Below, piece after piece: positions 26,264 to 34,329 of a DNA stretch of 34,485 nt. The first letter of the stretch is position 1. Each line of letters opens with the position of its first letter. The DNA is from Bacteroidota bacterium (GTDB lineage: Bacteria; Bacteroidota; Bacteroidia; Bacteroidales; JAAAOM01), in assembly GCA_009908855.1 (NCBI GenBank), contig JAAAOM010000058.1:1-34485 (forward strand), read 5' to 3'. A program made the position numbers and the translations under genes. The notes under the pieces are model-generated. The model had not been told where the DNA came from. It made no database searches and saw only the letters and a program-made list of their open reading frames with translations.

Positions 26264-26294
26264 TTGAATTTTACAAGTATCTGTTATACATTTG
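26264..26294 (+). promoter_or_regulatory. Promoter of the 26330 gene
   Basis: TTG (26264-26266) is followed after 20 nt by TACATTTG (26287-26294), an exact Bacteroidota -7 element. It lies 35 nt before the ATG at 26330 and probably serves the secreted protein and the TPR gene behind it. Confidence 0.6.
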
Positions 26295-26329
26295 AAAGTT
26301 GAATAACATACCACAAATATCACAGTTGC

Positions 26330-26902
26330 ATGAAAAGAGTAATTTTTCTTTCTTTCGTATTGTTGCAAAGCATAATCGTTGCGTTTGCAAGTGAACCACA
26401 ATTCCTCCTCTCTTTATCCGGCGTCAATATGGCACGGGTAGGATTTATTAACAATATTGATGAATCAACAGTCCTTCTGCTTACCAACGAAAAAGGCAAG
26501 GCGGTTTATGAAGAAAAAATTGAAAGCGGAAAACATTTTTTTAAGTTCCTGAATCTTTCATCATTACCCGATGGCAATTATTATTTCAGACTGAAGGAAG
26601 CTGACGAACCATTACCCAAAGCATTGATCATCAAAAATTCACAGGCGCAAATTGTTAATTTGGGTACAGAGAAGCCTGATGTTACGTTAGATAACAATCA
26701 GGTAATGATTAACTATTACAATCAATCACAGGATGTCATTAAAGTGATGGTCATTCAGGACAATGATATTTTATTCGAAAAATATTTCGAGCAAACTTTA
26801 GTACATCATAAGTTGAACATGGCTGATTTCCCGTCGGGAAATTGCTCGGTATTGGTTAAGTCTGATATTGAAACATATAAATATCCATTGTGTCAATACT
26901 AA
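26330..26902 (+). CDS. Exported protein with Ig-like beta-sandwich repeats, unknown function
   Basis: This is a 190-residue protein with a signal peptide (MKRVIFLSFVLLQSIIVAFAS). The mature part appears to hold two similar beta-rich modules. The first runs through VYEEKIESGKHFFKFLNLSSLPDGNYYFRL and the second through ILFEKYFEQTLVHHKLNMADFPSGNCSVLV. This layout recalls the Ig-like folds of Por-secretion C-terminal sorting domains and DUF3244 proteins, but the usual KVLK terminal pattern is missing, so I do not call it a type IX sorting signal. It has its own promoter and is followed 25 nt later by a TPR protein. Function unknown. Confidence 0.75.
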   Translation: MKRVIFLSFVLLQSIIVAFASEPQFLLSLSGVNMARVGFINNIDESTVLLLTNEKGKAVYEEKIESGKHFFKFLNLSSLPDGNYYFRLKEADEPLPKALIIKNSQAQIVNLGTEKPDVTLDNNQVMINYYNQSQDVIKVMVIQDNDILFEKYFEQTLVHHKLNMADFPSGNCSVLVKSDIETYKYPLCQY

Positions 26903-26927
26903 TAGTATATTTACCTGTTGAAAACAA

Positions 26928-27896
26928 ATGATTATGAACCAATATATCACAAGGCATGCACGTGTATTCATCATAATAGTTGCTGTTTGTACCTGCTTTA
27001 CTGTTTCGGCCAAAGACAAAAAATTTTCAGCAGAATACACAGCAGCATTGGAAAAATATAATGCGCATGCTTATGAAAAAGCATTGGCACATATTAACGA
27101 AGCCATTTCAGATGAAAAGGTATTTGCCGAATATTTTATACTGAGATCTGAAATATACATCGCTATGGAGAAGTATGAAAAGGCAGTGCCCGATTGTTAC
27201 AAGGCCAAAGAATTAGGTGGGAATGATGCCAAAATTAATTATCTGAGAGCAAAAATAAGTTTTGTATCAGGGAATTACGGAATCGCGCAAATGTTTCTGA
27301 ACAAAGCCCTGAATAAAGTCAGCAACAAAACCCTGAAACAACAAATTCTTGTTGAAAGAGGAAAAGTAGGATTGTACATGCAGGATTTCCAAAATGCCAT
27401 TGGTGATCTGAATCTTGCACTTGCTATCGATTCTACCCAGCATGCATTGCTGAACCTGGCGCATGGATATACATTAATGGACGAAAATGAAAAAGCCAAA
27501 CAGATTTATAAACTGGTGTTAACCGATGATACATCCTGTTTTAAAGCCCACATGGCATTGACGGAACTACACATTAAGGATGAAAATTTCGTTAAAGCCC
27601 TTGAATATGCCAAAAATGCCTGTCAGATTGACGAACAATCGGCCGTGGTAAATAATTACATTGGTTACATCTACTACAATATCGGAAATTATCCGGATGC
27701 ACTAACGCATATTAATAAATCATTAAAAACGGATCCGGAAAATTTTAATGCATTTAAAAACCGAGCATTGGTTTTTTTCAAATTAAATGCTGTTTCAAAA
27801 GCCTGTGATGATTTGTTCAGGTCCATGCAGTTCGGTTATCTCGAAACTAAACAGTATGATGTACTTGATATGTACAAGGAAGAATGTGAGTTATAA
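26928..27896 (+). CDS. Exported tetratricopeptide-repeat protein
   Basis: This is a 322-residue protein. The N-terminus is hydrophobic (HARVFIIIVAVCTCFTVSAK) and fits a signal peptide, so it is probably periplasmic. The rest is about eight TPR units, for example YNAHAYEKALAHINEAI, MEKYEKAVPDCYKAKELG, QDFQNAIGDLNLALAID, NFVKALEYAKNACQID and GNYPDALTHINKSLKTD. Such repeats mediate protein contacts. No enzymatic domain is seen. It probably shares a transcript with the Ig-like protein 25 nt upstream and converges on the amidotransferase gene. ATG 26928 or ATG 26934 could be the start. Confidence 0.85.
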   Translation: MIMNQYITRHARVFIIIVAVCTCFTVSAKDKKFSAEYTAALEKYNAHAYEKALAHINEAISDEKVFAEYFILRSEIYIAMEKYEKAVPDCYKAKELGGNDAKINYLRAKISFVSGNYGIAQMFLNKALNKVSNKTLKQQILVERGKVGLYMQDFQNAIGDLNLALAIDSTQHALLNLAHGYTLMDENEKAKQIYKLVLTDDTSCFKAHMALTELHIKDENFVKALEYAKNACQIDEQSAVVNNYIGYIYYNIGNYPDALTHINKSLKTDPENFNAFKNRALVFFKLNAVSKACDDLFRSMQFGYLETKQYDVLDMYKEECEL

Positions 27897-28003
27897 CAAT
27901 TTTTATTATTGCATTGACACCAATAACACACGGCTAGTAAGGCTGTAATGTATGTTTGAATACGATTAATTATCGTTACGGAAGTGGGTTTACGTTAAGA
28001 AAA

Positions 28004-28717
28004 TCAATTTACATTCTCCGAATCTCCCTGAAAAATATAATCAAACCAATTATACAGCAAGGTATGTAATTGCGGATAATCTATGGATTTCATTTTCATA
28101 GCTTCTTCGCTCATTATGTAAGGCCCGTGTTCGGAAAGCTCTTCTCTGCAGTTCTCAATTAGTTGATTGATATTTTCATGATTTAACTCAATATGAAATT
28201 GAATACCTAAGATTCTTTTTTCGTATAAAAAAAGTTGGTTAGGTGTAGATTTTGATGATGCCAGTAATTTACAATCACCGGGTAAATCAAATGTTTCACC
28301 ATGCCAATGAAAAACATCCGTTTGGTGATCTACAGGCTGCATTTTATCGGGGAACCGGCTGATATTAAAAGTTATCGGAAACCAGCCAATTTCTTTTTCT
28401 TTCGCTTTATATACCTTCGCATTCATTGCTTTGGCCAAAAATTGAGCGCCCAGGCATATACCTACAACCGGAACATTTTGTTTTATACATTCTTTTATGA
28501 ACCCAATTTCATCGGAAATCCATGGAAATATTGCGTGATCGTTCACACTCATCGGACCGCCCATTACCACTAGCCCTGAAATATCCGATACATCCGGGAA
28601 ACGTTCGTTCGCATATACTTTATGAATATTGTAAAGGTAATTTCTCTCCGCAGCCCATTTTTCAATTGCTCCCGGCCCTTCAAATGGTACATGTTGAATA
28701 ATTAACAGTTTTTTCAT
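28004..28717 (-). CDS. Class I glutamine amidotransferase-like protein
   Basis: This 237-residue protein is a stand-alone GATase1 domain related to the glutaminase part of GMP synthase. The triad is complete: C88 in VVGICLGAQFLAKA, H175 and E177 in GIQFHIELNH. LVVMGGPMSVND is the usual oxyanion-side motif. No synthetase partner is encoded nearby, so the amino acceptor is unknown. Some members of this group hydrolyse gamma-glutamyl compounds. It lies downstream of the acidic lipoprotein gene but behind that gene's terminator, so it probably has its own promoter. Confidence 0.88.
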   Translation of the reverse strand: MKKLLIIQHVPFEGPGAIEKWAAERNYLYNIHKVYANERFPDVSDISGLVVMGGPMSVNDHAIFPWISDEIGFIKECIKQNVPVVGICLGAQFLAKAMNAKVYKAKEKEIGWFPITFNISRFPDKMQPVDHQTDVFHWHGETFDLPGDCKLLASSKSTPNQLFLYEKRILGIQFHIELNHENINQLIENCREELSEHGPYIMSEEAMKMKSIDYPQLHTLLYNWFDYIFQGDSENVN

Positions 28718-28735
28718 TCATTTCATTATTCATAC

Positions 28736-28764
28736 AAAAAAAAGCAGGATTAAAAACCCTGCTT
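28736..28764 (-). terminator. Terminator of the acidic lipoprotein gene
   Basis: On the minus strand AAGCAGG (28764-28758) pairs with CCTGCTT (28748-28742) around a 9-nt loop, followed by eight T. It lies 29 nt beyond the lipoprotein stop and 19 nt before the amidotransferase ATG. Confidence 0.75.
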
Positions 28765-28792
28765 CCGTTTTTTTACTGTTTAAACACTTTCT

Positions 28793-29002
28793 TTATTCAG
28801 CAGCTTCTTCAACAGCTTCATCATCGATCATGGTTGTATCCATTTCAGCTTCTTCAACCGCAGCCGTATCAACAGCTTCTTCAACAGCTTCCATTTCGTC
28901 AGAACCGGCGTCATCAGCCTGTTCAGTGGTACCTTTACAAGCATTGAATGCTGCTAAACAAAATAAAGAAAGTGATACTAAAAATAAACCTAATTTTTTC
29001 AT
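28793..29002 (-). CDS. Small highly acidic lipoprotein
   Basis: This is a 69-residue predicted lipoprotein with signal sequence MKKLGLFLVSLSLFCLAAF and lipobox FNAC. The mature part of about 47 residues holds 19 Asp or Glu and only one Lys, arranged as loose EAVEEA-type repeats. At DNA level a 19-base unit, CAGCTTCTTCAACAGCTTC, occurs exactly at 28801-28819 and 28873-28891. The mature protein is probably disordered and strongly anionic. No family function is known to me. It has a strong-looking promoter and its own terminator, suggesting abundant expression of a short mRNA. Confidence 0.8.
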   Translation of the reverse strand: MKKLGLFLVSLSLFCLAAFNACKGTTEQADDAGSDEMEAVEEAVDTAAVEEAEMDTTMIDDEAVEEAAE

Positions 29003-29045
29003 GTTACCAGTTTTTTAATATTAACTACAATTTCAGGATTTACAA

Positions 29046-29074
29046 CAAATATAATAAATATATCATTTTAACAA
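29046..29074 (-). promoter_or_regulatory. Promoter of the acidic lipoprotein gene
   Basis: On the minus strand TTG (29074-29072), 18 nt, then TATATTTG (29053-29046) is an exact Bacteroidota -7 element with a suitable -33 element, 43 nt before the ATG at 29002. The remainder of this 331-bp divergent gap is AT-rich, and I see no riboswitch in it. Confidence 0.58.
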
Positions 29075-29270
29075 TTTTTTTGTCAAAGAAATTCAGGGTT
29101 TTAAGTACACAGAATATTATTTATTCAAAAAAACAATCAAAAACACAATAATATTTATCCTTTACATTTCTTATCAAACATACATTCAATCGGTCAAATG
29201 CATAATATCCAAAAGTTTATCTTACCATTAAAAATATTTTAATAAAAAGCCGATGCATGCCGATAAATAA

Positions 29271-29301
29271 TTAGCTTCTGAAAAAACAAGCCCTATATTT
29301 G
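29271..29301 (+). promoter_or_regulatory. Promoter of the BtuB-like receptor gene
   Basis: TTAG (29271-29274) is followed after 19 nt by TATATTTG (29294-29301), a perfect -7 element. The receptor ATG at 29334 lies 32 nt downstream. A tiny ORF of 9 codons (MKLNYESNE from 29321) overlaps the receptor start in another frame. Confidence 0.5.
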
Positions 29302-29333
29302 CCGGGGTAAAATCAAAAAAATGAAATTAAATT

Positions 29334-31448
29334 ATGAATCAAATGAATGAATTGAATCATACACGGGTTTGTTTTAAAAAATGGTCCCGAAAATCGTATG
29401 CAGTGTTTAATTCTTTAAAAAAAGAAATTAAAATCGGCGCCTTATTGGCCAGTTACAGTCTTCTTAGCCCATTGGGTAATGCACAGGAACAGGCGGATAC
29501 GTTTTATATGCCGCGTGAGTACGACCTGGATGAAGTGGTGATCAGCGCAGATCTTGTTCCACAGACTTTTGATGAGCAGTCAAAAATTGTGACCTCGATC
29601 ACCGCACAACAAATATCTGCCAGTCCTGCCCCCGGAATACCCTCCCTGCTTGAAAACCACAGCAGCATTGATGTTCGGCAACGCGGTGTTCATGGTGTTC
29701 AATCCGACCTAAGCATTCGCGGGGGTGATCATAACCAGTCCCTGATCCTTCTCAACAGCAACCCAATCAACAATCCACAAACCGGCCACCACAATCTCAA
29801 TTTACCACTCGACTTTTTAAGCTTAACAAAAATTGAAATTCTGCAAGGTCCCGGTGGTCGAATATGGGGGGCAGGTGCGTTTACAGGCGCAGTTAATTTT
29901 ATATCACGCCCGAATGCAGAAAACCGGATAGAAGCCATTGCCGAATATGGCCAACATAATTTGCTTAAATCCGGATTAAACATCAATAAAGTTTTTAACA
30001 ACTCAGCCCACAACCTCGGATTCTCCTATTCCCAATCGGATGGCTACATTTCCAACACCGATTTCCAGGCCGCGAATTTATTATACACGGGCTTATATAC
30101 CTTTGAATCAAGCTCGGTATTGGTAACCTTGGGCTATCATAAAAAAGATTTTGGGGCGCAAAGTTTTTATTCCACCAGTTATCCGGAACAACATGAAATC
30201 ACGGAAGGAATAAATGCCAGTGTGAACTATGAGACCGGCAAAACGATTAAATTTTCGTCCAACACCTACTTCAACCTGCACAAAGATCGGTTTGAACTCT
30301 TCCGGGAAGGTGATGGCTATTATAAAAGAAAAAATGGTTTTTTTGTAAAAGGGAACGACACGGCCACCTTCTCCCCTTCGCAACCATCGTTATTCCCTTA
30401 CACCGGTCATAATTACCATTTAACCAATTCCTTTGGCAACCGATCAAAACTGATTATTCCCACACCAATCGGAAAATTTATTGCCGGTGCCGGACATAAA
30501 ATTGACAAAGTTTTTAGCAATGTATTGGGGCAACCTTCAGACAGTATTAAAGTTAAAAACGCGGTGGATGCATATTACGATAAAGCACAGACCCGGGCCA
30601 CACAAAATACATTTCTCAATTATCTGAATACATTTGGAAGATTTACTATATCTGCCGGTGTACTCACCCACTGGAATTCGGACGAAAATTTGAAATTAAG
30701 CTGGTATCCGGGTATTGATCTGAGTTTTAACATTGTACCTGCTTTTAAAATTTTTACCTCGGTCAACCAATCGTTACGGCATCCTACATATACCGAACTG
30801 TATTACTACGATGGGGTAAGTCAGGGAAATACAGACCTGAAACCTGAAAAAGCTAACAGTTATGAAATTGGACTGACCTATCAGAATGAATTTCTGACAT
30901 TAAGTCAGGTCGGATTTTTCCAACAGGAAAGCAATTCCATAGAATTTTTGAGTGAAGATGATACCAACACCACCGTACAATATGTGGCGCGCAATATATC
31001 GCAATTTGAACGATTGGGCATTGCTTTCGACGGTGTTCTTAAAACACCTTTCCTGCCCGTTTTAGAATCATTTCAGGTTGGTTACAGCTACATGGAAATT
31101 ACCCATAACACAGCACAATATGATGCACGATACTCGCTCGACCATTTAAAACATAAATTGAATGTCTTACTCAGCCATAAAATCATTGCCCCGGTTACCG
31201 TCCAATGGCACATTCAGTACCAGGACCGTTTGGGGCGTTATATGGAAGTGCTTGAAGACGGGAGCAGCCGGGAATCAGCCTATCCTGCCTTTTTGCTAAC
31301 AAATGTTTATGCTTATTATCAATTTAAACGGGCGAAACTATTTTTAAAGGTAAATAATCTATTCGATGTTGATTACATTGATTTCGGGAACATCCGACAA
31401 CCCGGAAGATGGATCAGTGGCGGCATTAAGCTAGATATTTATTATTGA
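29334..31448 (+). CDS. BtuB-like TonB-dependent receptor with extended signal peptide
   Basis: This is a 704-residue outer-membrane receptor. The plug has VTSITAQQISASPAPGIPSLLE, VRQRGVHGVQSDLSIRGGDHNQSLILLN, PQTGHHNLNLPLDFLSLTKIEI, LQGPGGRIWGAGAFTGAVNFI, all of the BtuB-like subfamily. The barrel includes the conserved HPTYTELYYYDG and NTDLKPEKANSYEIGL stretches and ends ISGGIKLDIYY. The signal region is unusually long: about 33 residues with FKKWSRKSYAVFNSLKKEIKIG precede the hydrophobic core, and cleavage likely follows NAQ near residue 51. Cobalamin or another corrinoid is a possible ligand, but there is no cobalamin riboswitch or partner transport gene here. It is monocistronic. Confidence 0.93.
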   Translation: MNQMNELNHTRVCFKKWSRKSYAVFNSLKKEIKIGALLASYSLLSPLGNAQEQADTFYMPREYDLDEVVISADLVPQTFDEQSKIVTSITAQQISASPAPGIPSLLENHSSIDVRQRGVHGVQSDLSIRGGDHNQSLILLNSNPINNPQTGHHNLNLPLDFLSLTKIEILQGPGGRIWGAGAFTGAVNFISRPNAENRIEAIAEYGQHNLLKSGLNINKVFNNSAHNLGFSYSQSDGYISNTDFQAANLLYTGLYTFESSSVLVTLGYHKKDFGAQSFYSTSYPEQHEITEGINASVNYETGKTIKFSSNTYFNLHKDRFELFREGDGYYKRKNGFFVKGNDTATFSPSQPSLFPYTGHNYHLTNSFGNRSKLIIPTPIGKFIAGAGHKIDKVFSNVLGQPSDSIKVKNAVDAYYDKAQTRATQNTFLNYLNTFGRFTISAGVLTHWNSDENLKLSWYPGIDLSFNIVPAFKIFTSVNQSLRHPTYTELYYYDGVSQGNTDLKPEKANSYEIGLTYQNEFLTLSQVGFFQQESNSIEFLSEDDTNTTVQYVARNISQFERLGIAFDGVLKTPFLPVLESFQVGYSYMEITHNTAQYDARYSLDHLKHKLNVLLSHKIIAPVTVQWHIQYQDRLGRYMEVLEDGSSRESAYPAFLLTNVYAYYQFKRAKLFLKVNNLFDVDYIDFGNIRQPGRWISGGIKLDIYY

Positions 31449-31477
31449 TATTGCAGCAAGCAGGAGTAAAAAGTAAC

Positions 31478-31510
31478 CAGTGAGCAGTGATCAATTTTCA
31501 CTGCTCACTG
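31478..31510. terminator. Perfect palindrome between convergent genes, likely bidirectional terminator
   Basis: CAGTGAGCAGTGA (31478-31490) and TCACTGCTCACTG (31498-31510) form a perfect 13-bp stem with a 7-nt loop. It lies between the receptor stop at 31448 and the cysQ stop at 31566. There is no long T-run directly behind either arm, so a repeat element is an alternative to a terminator. Confidence 0.5.
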
Positions 31511-31565
31511 TTCACTTCTTATACTGCATACTATATAACGTACCAGTTTTTATTAAATCAATAGT

Positions 31566-32372
31566 TTATCTTGCAATAAAATGCGGATTCAATAAATTTT
31601 CTTTACCATACTGCAGTTCGGCTTCCGTATCCTTTTCATACATATTTCCGCCGGCGCCTTTTAATATAGCATGTCCGGCGGCTGTATCCCATTCCATAGT
31701 AGGCGCAAAACGCGGGTATACATCAGCCACACCCTCAGCAACCATACAAATTTTTAATGAGCTCCCTTTGGAAACCAATTGTAAATGCGGGAAATCAGCC
31801 CGTATATCTTCAATAAAGGCTTCTGTTTCAGGGGATGAATGTGATCGGCTGGCCACAACCGTATAATCACGATCCCCTGCTTTCAACGGCAAATACTTGC
31901 CCTGACTCACCAAATGATCGAAATTTATATGCATATTTTCATCCACCTCAAAAATTACATGGCTTCCTTTGCCTTCCCCCCCAAAATAGAGGGTTTTGGT
32001 ATAAGGTACATATATCACCCCCAGCGTTACCCGGTTGTTTTCCACAAGCGCTATGTTCACCGTAAATTCACCATTCCGTTTTATAAATTCTTTGGTGCCA
32101 TCCAACGGATCAACCAACCAGAATTGTTTCCGGTTTTTGCGATCAGCATAAGCTATATCCTTCCCTTCCTCACTTAAAACAGGGATGCCCGTATCTTTTA
32201 AGTGGCTCATTATTTTTTCATGCGAGCGGGTATCAGCTTCTGTTAGCGGCGATTTATCTGCTTTGATACGTACATCAAAATCTTCGCTGTTATAAACATT
32301 CAATATTTCTGTTCCTGCATCCAGAGAGGCATGCACAGCTATTTCGATAAGTTGTTGATAGTCCAGGTTCAT
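31566..32372 (-). CDS. cysQ: 3'(2'),5'-bisphosphate nucleotidase
   Basis: This 268-residue inositol-monophosphatase-fold enzyme removes the 3'-phosphate from PAP or PAPS during sulfate assimilation. Metal-binding motifs are complete: SPLTEAD, VLSEEG (E68, E69), WLVDPLDGTKEFIKRNGEFTVN (D88, D91) and the C-terminal PTMEWDTAAGHAIL. The long PLDGTKEFIKRNGEFT stretch is typical of CysQ rather than SuhB. Its ATG comes one base after the stop of the SLC13 permease gene, so the two form an operon. Confidence 0.95.
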   Translation of the reverse strand: MNLDYQQLIEIAVHASLDAGTEILNVYNSEDFDVRIKADKSPLTEADTRSHEKIMSHLKDTGIPVLSEEGKDIAYADRKNRKQFWLVDPLDGTKEFIKRNGEFTVNIALVENNRVTLGVIYVPYTKTLYFGGEGKGSHVIFEVDENMHINFDHLVSQGKYLPLKAGDRDYTVVASRSHSSPETEAFIEDIRADFPHLQLVSKGSSLKICMVAEGVADVYPRFAPTMEWDTAAGHAILKGAGGNMYEKDTEAELQYGKENLLNPHFIAR

Positions 32373-32373
32373 A

Positions 32374-34140
32374 TTAAAAATAAATTAATGACAGAATTAA
32401 AATGGTTACTAACATATAGATGAGGGTAAGCGGTGTACCTACCCTGAAAAAGTCTTTAAAAGAATATCCACCCGGTCCGTACACCATTAAATTGGTCTGA
32501 TAACCTATAGGTGTCATAAAATTGGCTGCAGAAGAATATGCCACTGTTAGCACAAATGGAAAAGGATTGATATCCAGGTTAGATGCAATGGTAAGGGCAA
32601 TGGGAAAAATAATACCTACAGCAGCCTTATTGGTAATATAGGCGGCCAGGAGCGTAGTGATCAAATAGATACCAAAGAGCAATCCGACCCGCCCCATGGG
32701 CATAAACACCGAGATGAGAAAATTGGCAATTAACTGTGCAGCACCTGATTTAATCATGGCCGTTCCCAGGGCCAGCGACATAACAATTATTATAGCCAGG
32801 TTGTAATCTATACTCTTGGGTAATTCCTTGGCATGGATGATATTCAAAACCAAGGAGATTAAAATTAGTGTAATCAGCCCCATGAACAGAGAAATAACAT
32901 GAAGTGCTGAGAGCAGAATGGCCATGATGGTCCCGCCTACCAATATCACCAGTTTGTAGGTCTCAAATTTGGTAAAATCCTTTATTTTGGAAATAAAATA
33001 AAAATCCATCGTGTTGGTGGTACGGTTCACAAAATCTTTACCGGCATAAACCAGTAGCACATCCCCGGCTTTTAGGGTGATGTTGCCAATTTTACCGGAT
33101 AATCGTTCACCATTCCTGTGCACGGCATCATATTTACCACGAAAATTAATTTCTTTAACCGTTTTATGAATCAGGGTGGAATTTTGCGACACCACAATCT
33201 CAACTACCTCGGTTTGTTTGCGCTTCGACAACATGCCCACTTCAGGCAATGAGATACCGGGATGGGAACTTAACAAATCGGCAATTCGTTCTGTATCGCC
33301 GGCAAAGACAAGGATATCGTCCTGATCAAGGATCATATCCGGTGATATAGGTGAAATTTTAAACGACCGACGTTGTATTTCCACCAAAAAAAGGCCTTTA
33401 AGGTTACGCAATCCCGCTTCCTCAACTGTTTTACCAATTAATTTTGAATTGTTGCGTATTCTGGCTTCAATTAAGTATTCTCGTGTGTTCAGATCATAAT
33501 TATCGGTAAGGGCTTTTTTAATGGGGAGCAGTTTTTCACCGAAAAAATAGAAATAAAAAAATCCGATGACCATCATGGGAATGCCCACGTAAACAAAATC
33601 AAAAATCTGTAGTGGTTTTAAATCAGGTATAATGGTCTGGTCAACCACCAGTCCGTTTACAATTAAATTGGTTGAAGTACCTATGAGTGTTGTGCTTCCA
33701 CCCAAAATAGCCGCAAAAGAAAGCGGCATTAAAAACTTTGACGGTGATATGCGGTTGCGTTTGCACCAACTGTGTACATAAGGCATCATAATAGCTACCA
33801 GCGGGGTATTATTGAGAAATGCTGAGAAGGTGGAAACGATGATCATCATCCGACTTAAAAAACCTTTGTAGCTTTTGGCTTTGGAAAACATTCGATCGAA
33901 CAGGTCCTCGATAACATTGGTATGCCTGAATATTTCACCCAACAGCAGCAACATAATGATAACAGCAATTTGCTCATTGGCAAATCCGCTAAGAATTTCC
34001 CTGGGGGTAAGTATACCAAAAATACCAAGGGCTACCACAGCCACCACGAAGGTAAGTGATGGTCCCAGTATTTCCTTATACAGTGATACCAGAATGAATA
34101 TAAGGACAATGAATACAACAACCAGGTCGAAGGTCAGCAT
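32374..34140 (-). CDS. SLC13/DASS family sodium-coupled anion permease with RCK_C domains
   Basis: This is a 588-residue membrane transporter. N-terminal helices contain the NTPLVA (111-116) and TSTNLIVNG (155-163) signatures of the divalent anion:sodium family, mirrored near the C-terminus by TPIGYQTNLMVYGPGGYSF. Between the two halves, residues about 217-370 hold two TrkA_C/RCK_C domains, one ending DDILVFAGD and one ending GDVLLVYAGK. Such RCK-bearing members are usually linked to sulfate or other small anions. The cysQ gene starts one base after its stop, which supports sulfate uptake for assimilation. The substrate remains inference. Genes cysD, cysN and cysC are not adjacent. Confidence 0.92.
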   Translation of the reverse strand: MLTFDLVVVFIVLIFILVSLYKEILGPSLTFVVAVVALGIFGILTPREILSGFANEQIAVIIMLLLLGEIFRHTNVIEDLFDRMFSKAKSYKGFLSRMMIIVSTFSAFLNNTPLVAIMMPYVHSWCKRNRISPSKFLMPLSFAAILGGSTTLIGTSTNLIVNGLVVDQTIIPDLKPLQIFDFVYVGIPMMVIGFFYFYFFGEKLLPIKKALTDNYDLNTREYLIEARIRNNSKLIGKTVEEAGLRNLKGLFLVEIQRRSFKISPISPDMILDQDDILVFAGDTERIADLLSSHPGISLPEVGMLSKRKQTEVVEIVVSQNSTLIHKTVKEINFRGKYDAVHRNGERLSGKIGNITLKAGDVLLVYAGKDFVNRTTNTMDFYFISKIKDFTKFETYKLVILVGGTIMAILLSALHVISLFMGLITLILISLVLNIIHAKELPKSIDYNLAIIIVMSLALGTAMIKSGAAQLIANFLISVFMPMGRVGLLFGIYLITTLLAAYITNKAAVGIIFPIALTIASNLDINPFPFVLTVAYSSAANFMTPIGYQTNLMVYGPGGYSFKDFFRVGTPLTLIYMLVTILILSLIYF

Positions 34141-34329
34141 ACCGTTTTCGAAATATTAAGCCCCGAATATAATTAAATATGCCAATGAATCCCTCACCAT
34201 TTCGGAAATTATTTTATAGGTGGTTTCAATAAGTTATTCGTGCTTTATAAGGATTTAGGGTATACATTTCGTGTATTTATTCTAAAACAATGATGGCAGT
34301 ATAAAAAAATAAGCATGTTGGTGCCGTAA

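Noticed and set aside
26330-26902. Type IX secretion C-terminal sorting domain
   Set aside because: The beta-rich modules are similar in style, but the typical basic terminal motif is missing and the protein is only two modules long.
29100-29333. Cobalamin riboswitch before the BtuB-like receptor
   Set aside because: I find no B12-box-like conserved core in the leader, and the promoter lies only about 30 nt before the ATG, leaving no room for one.
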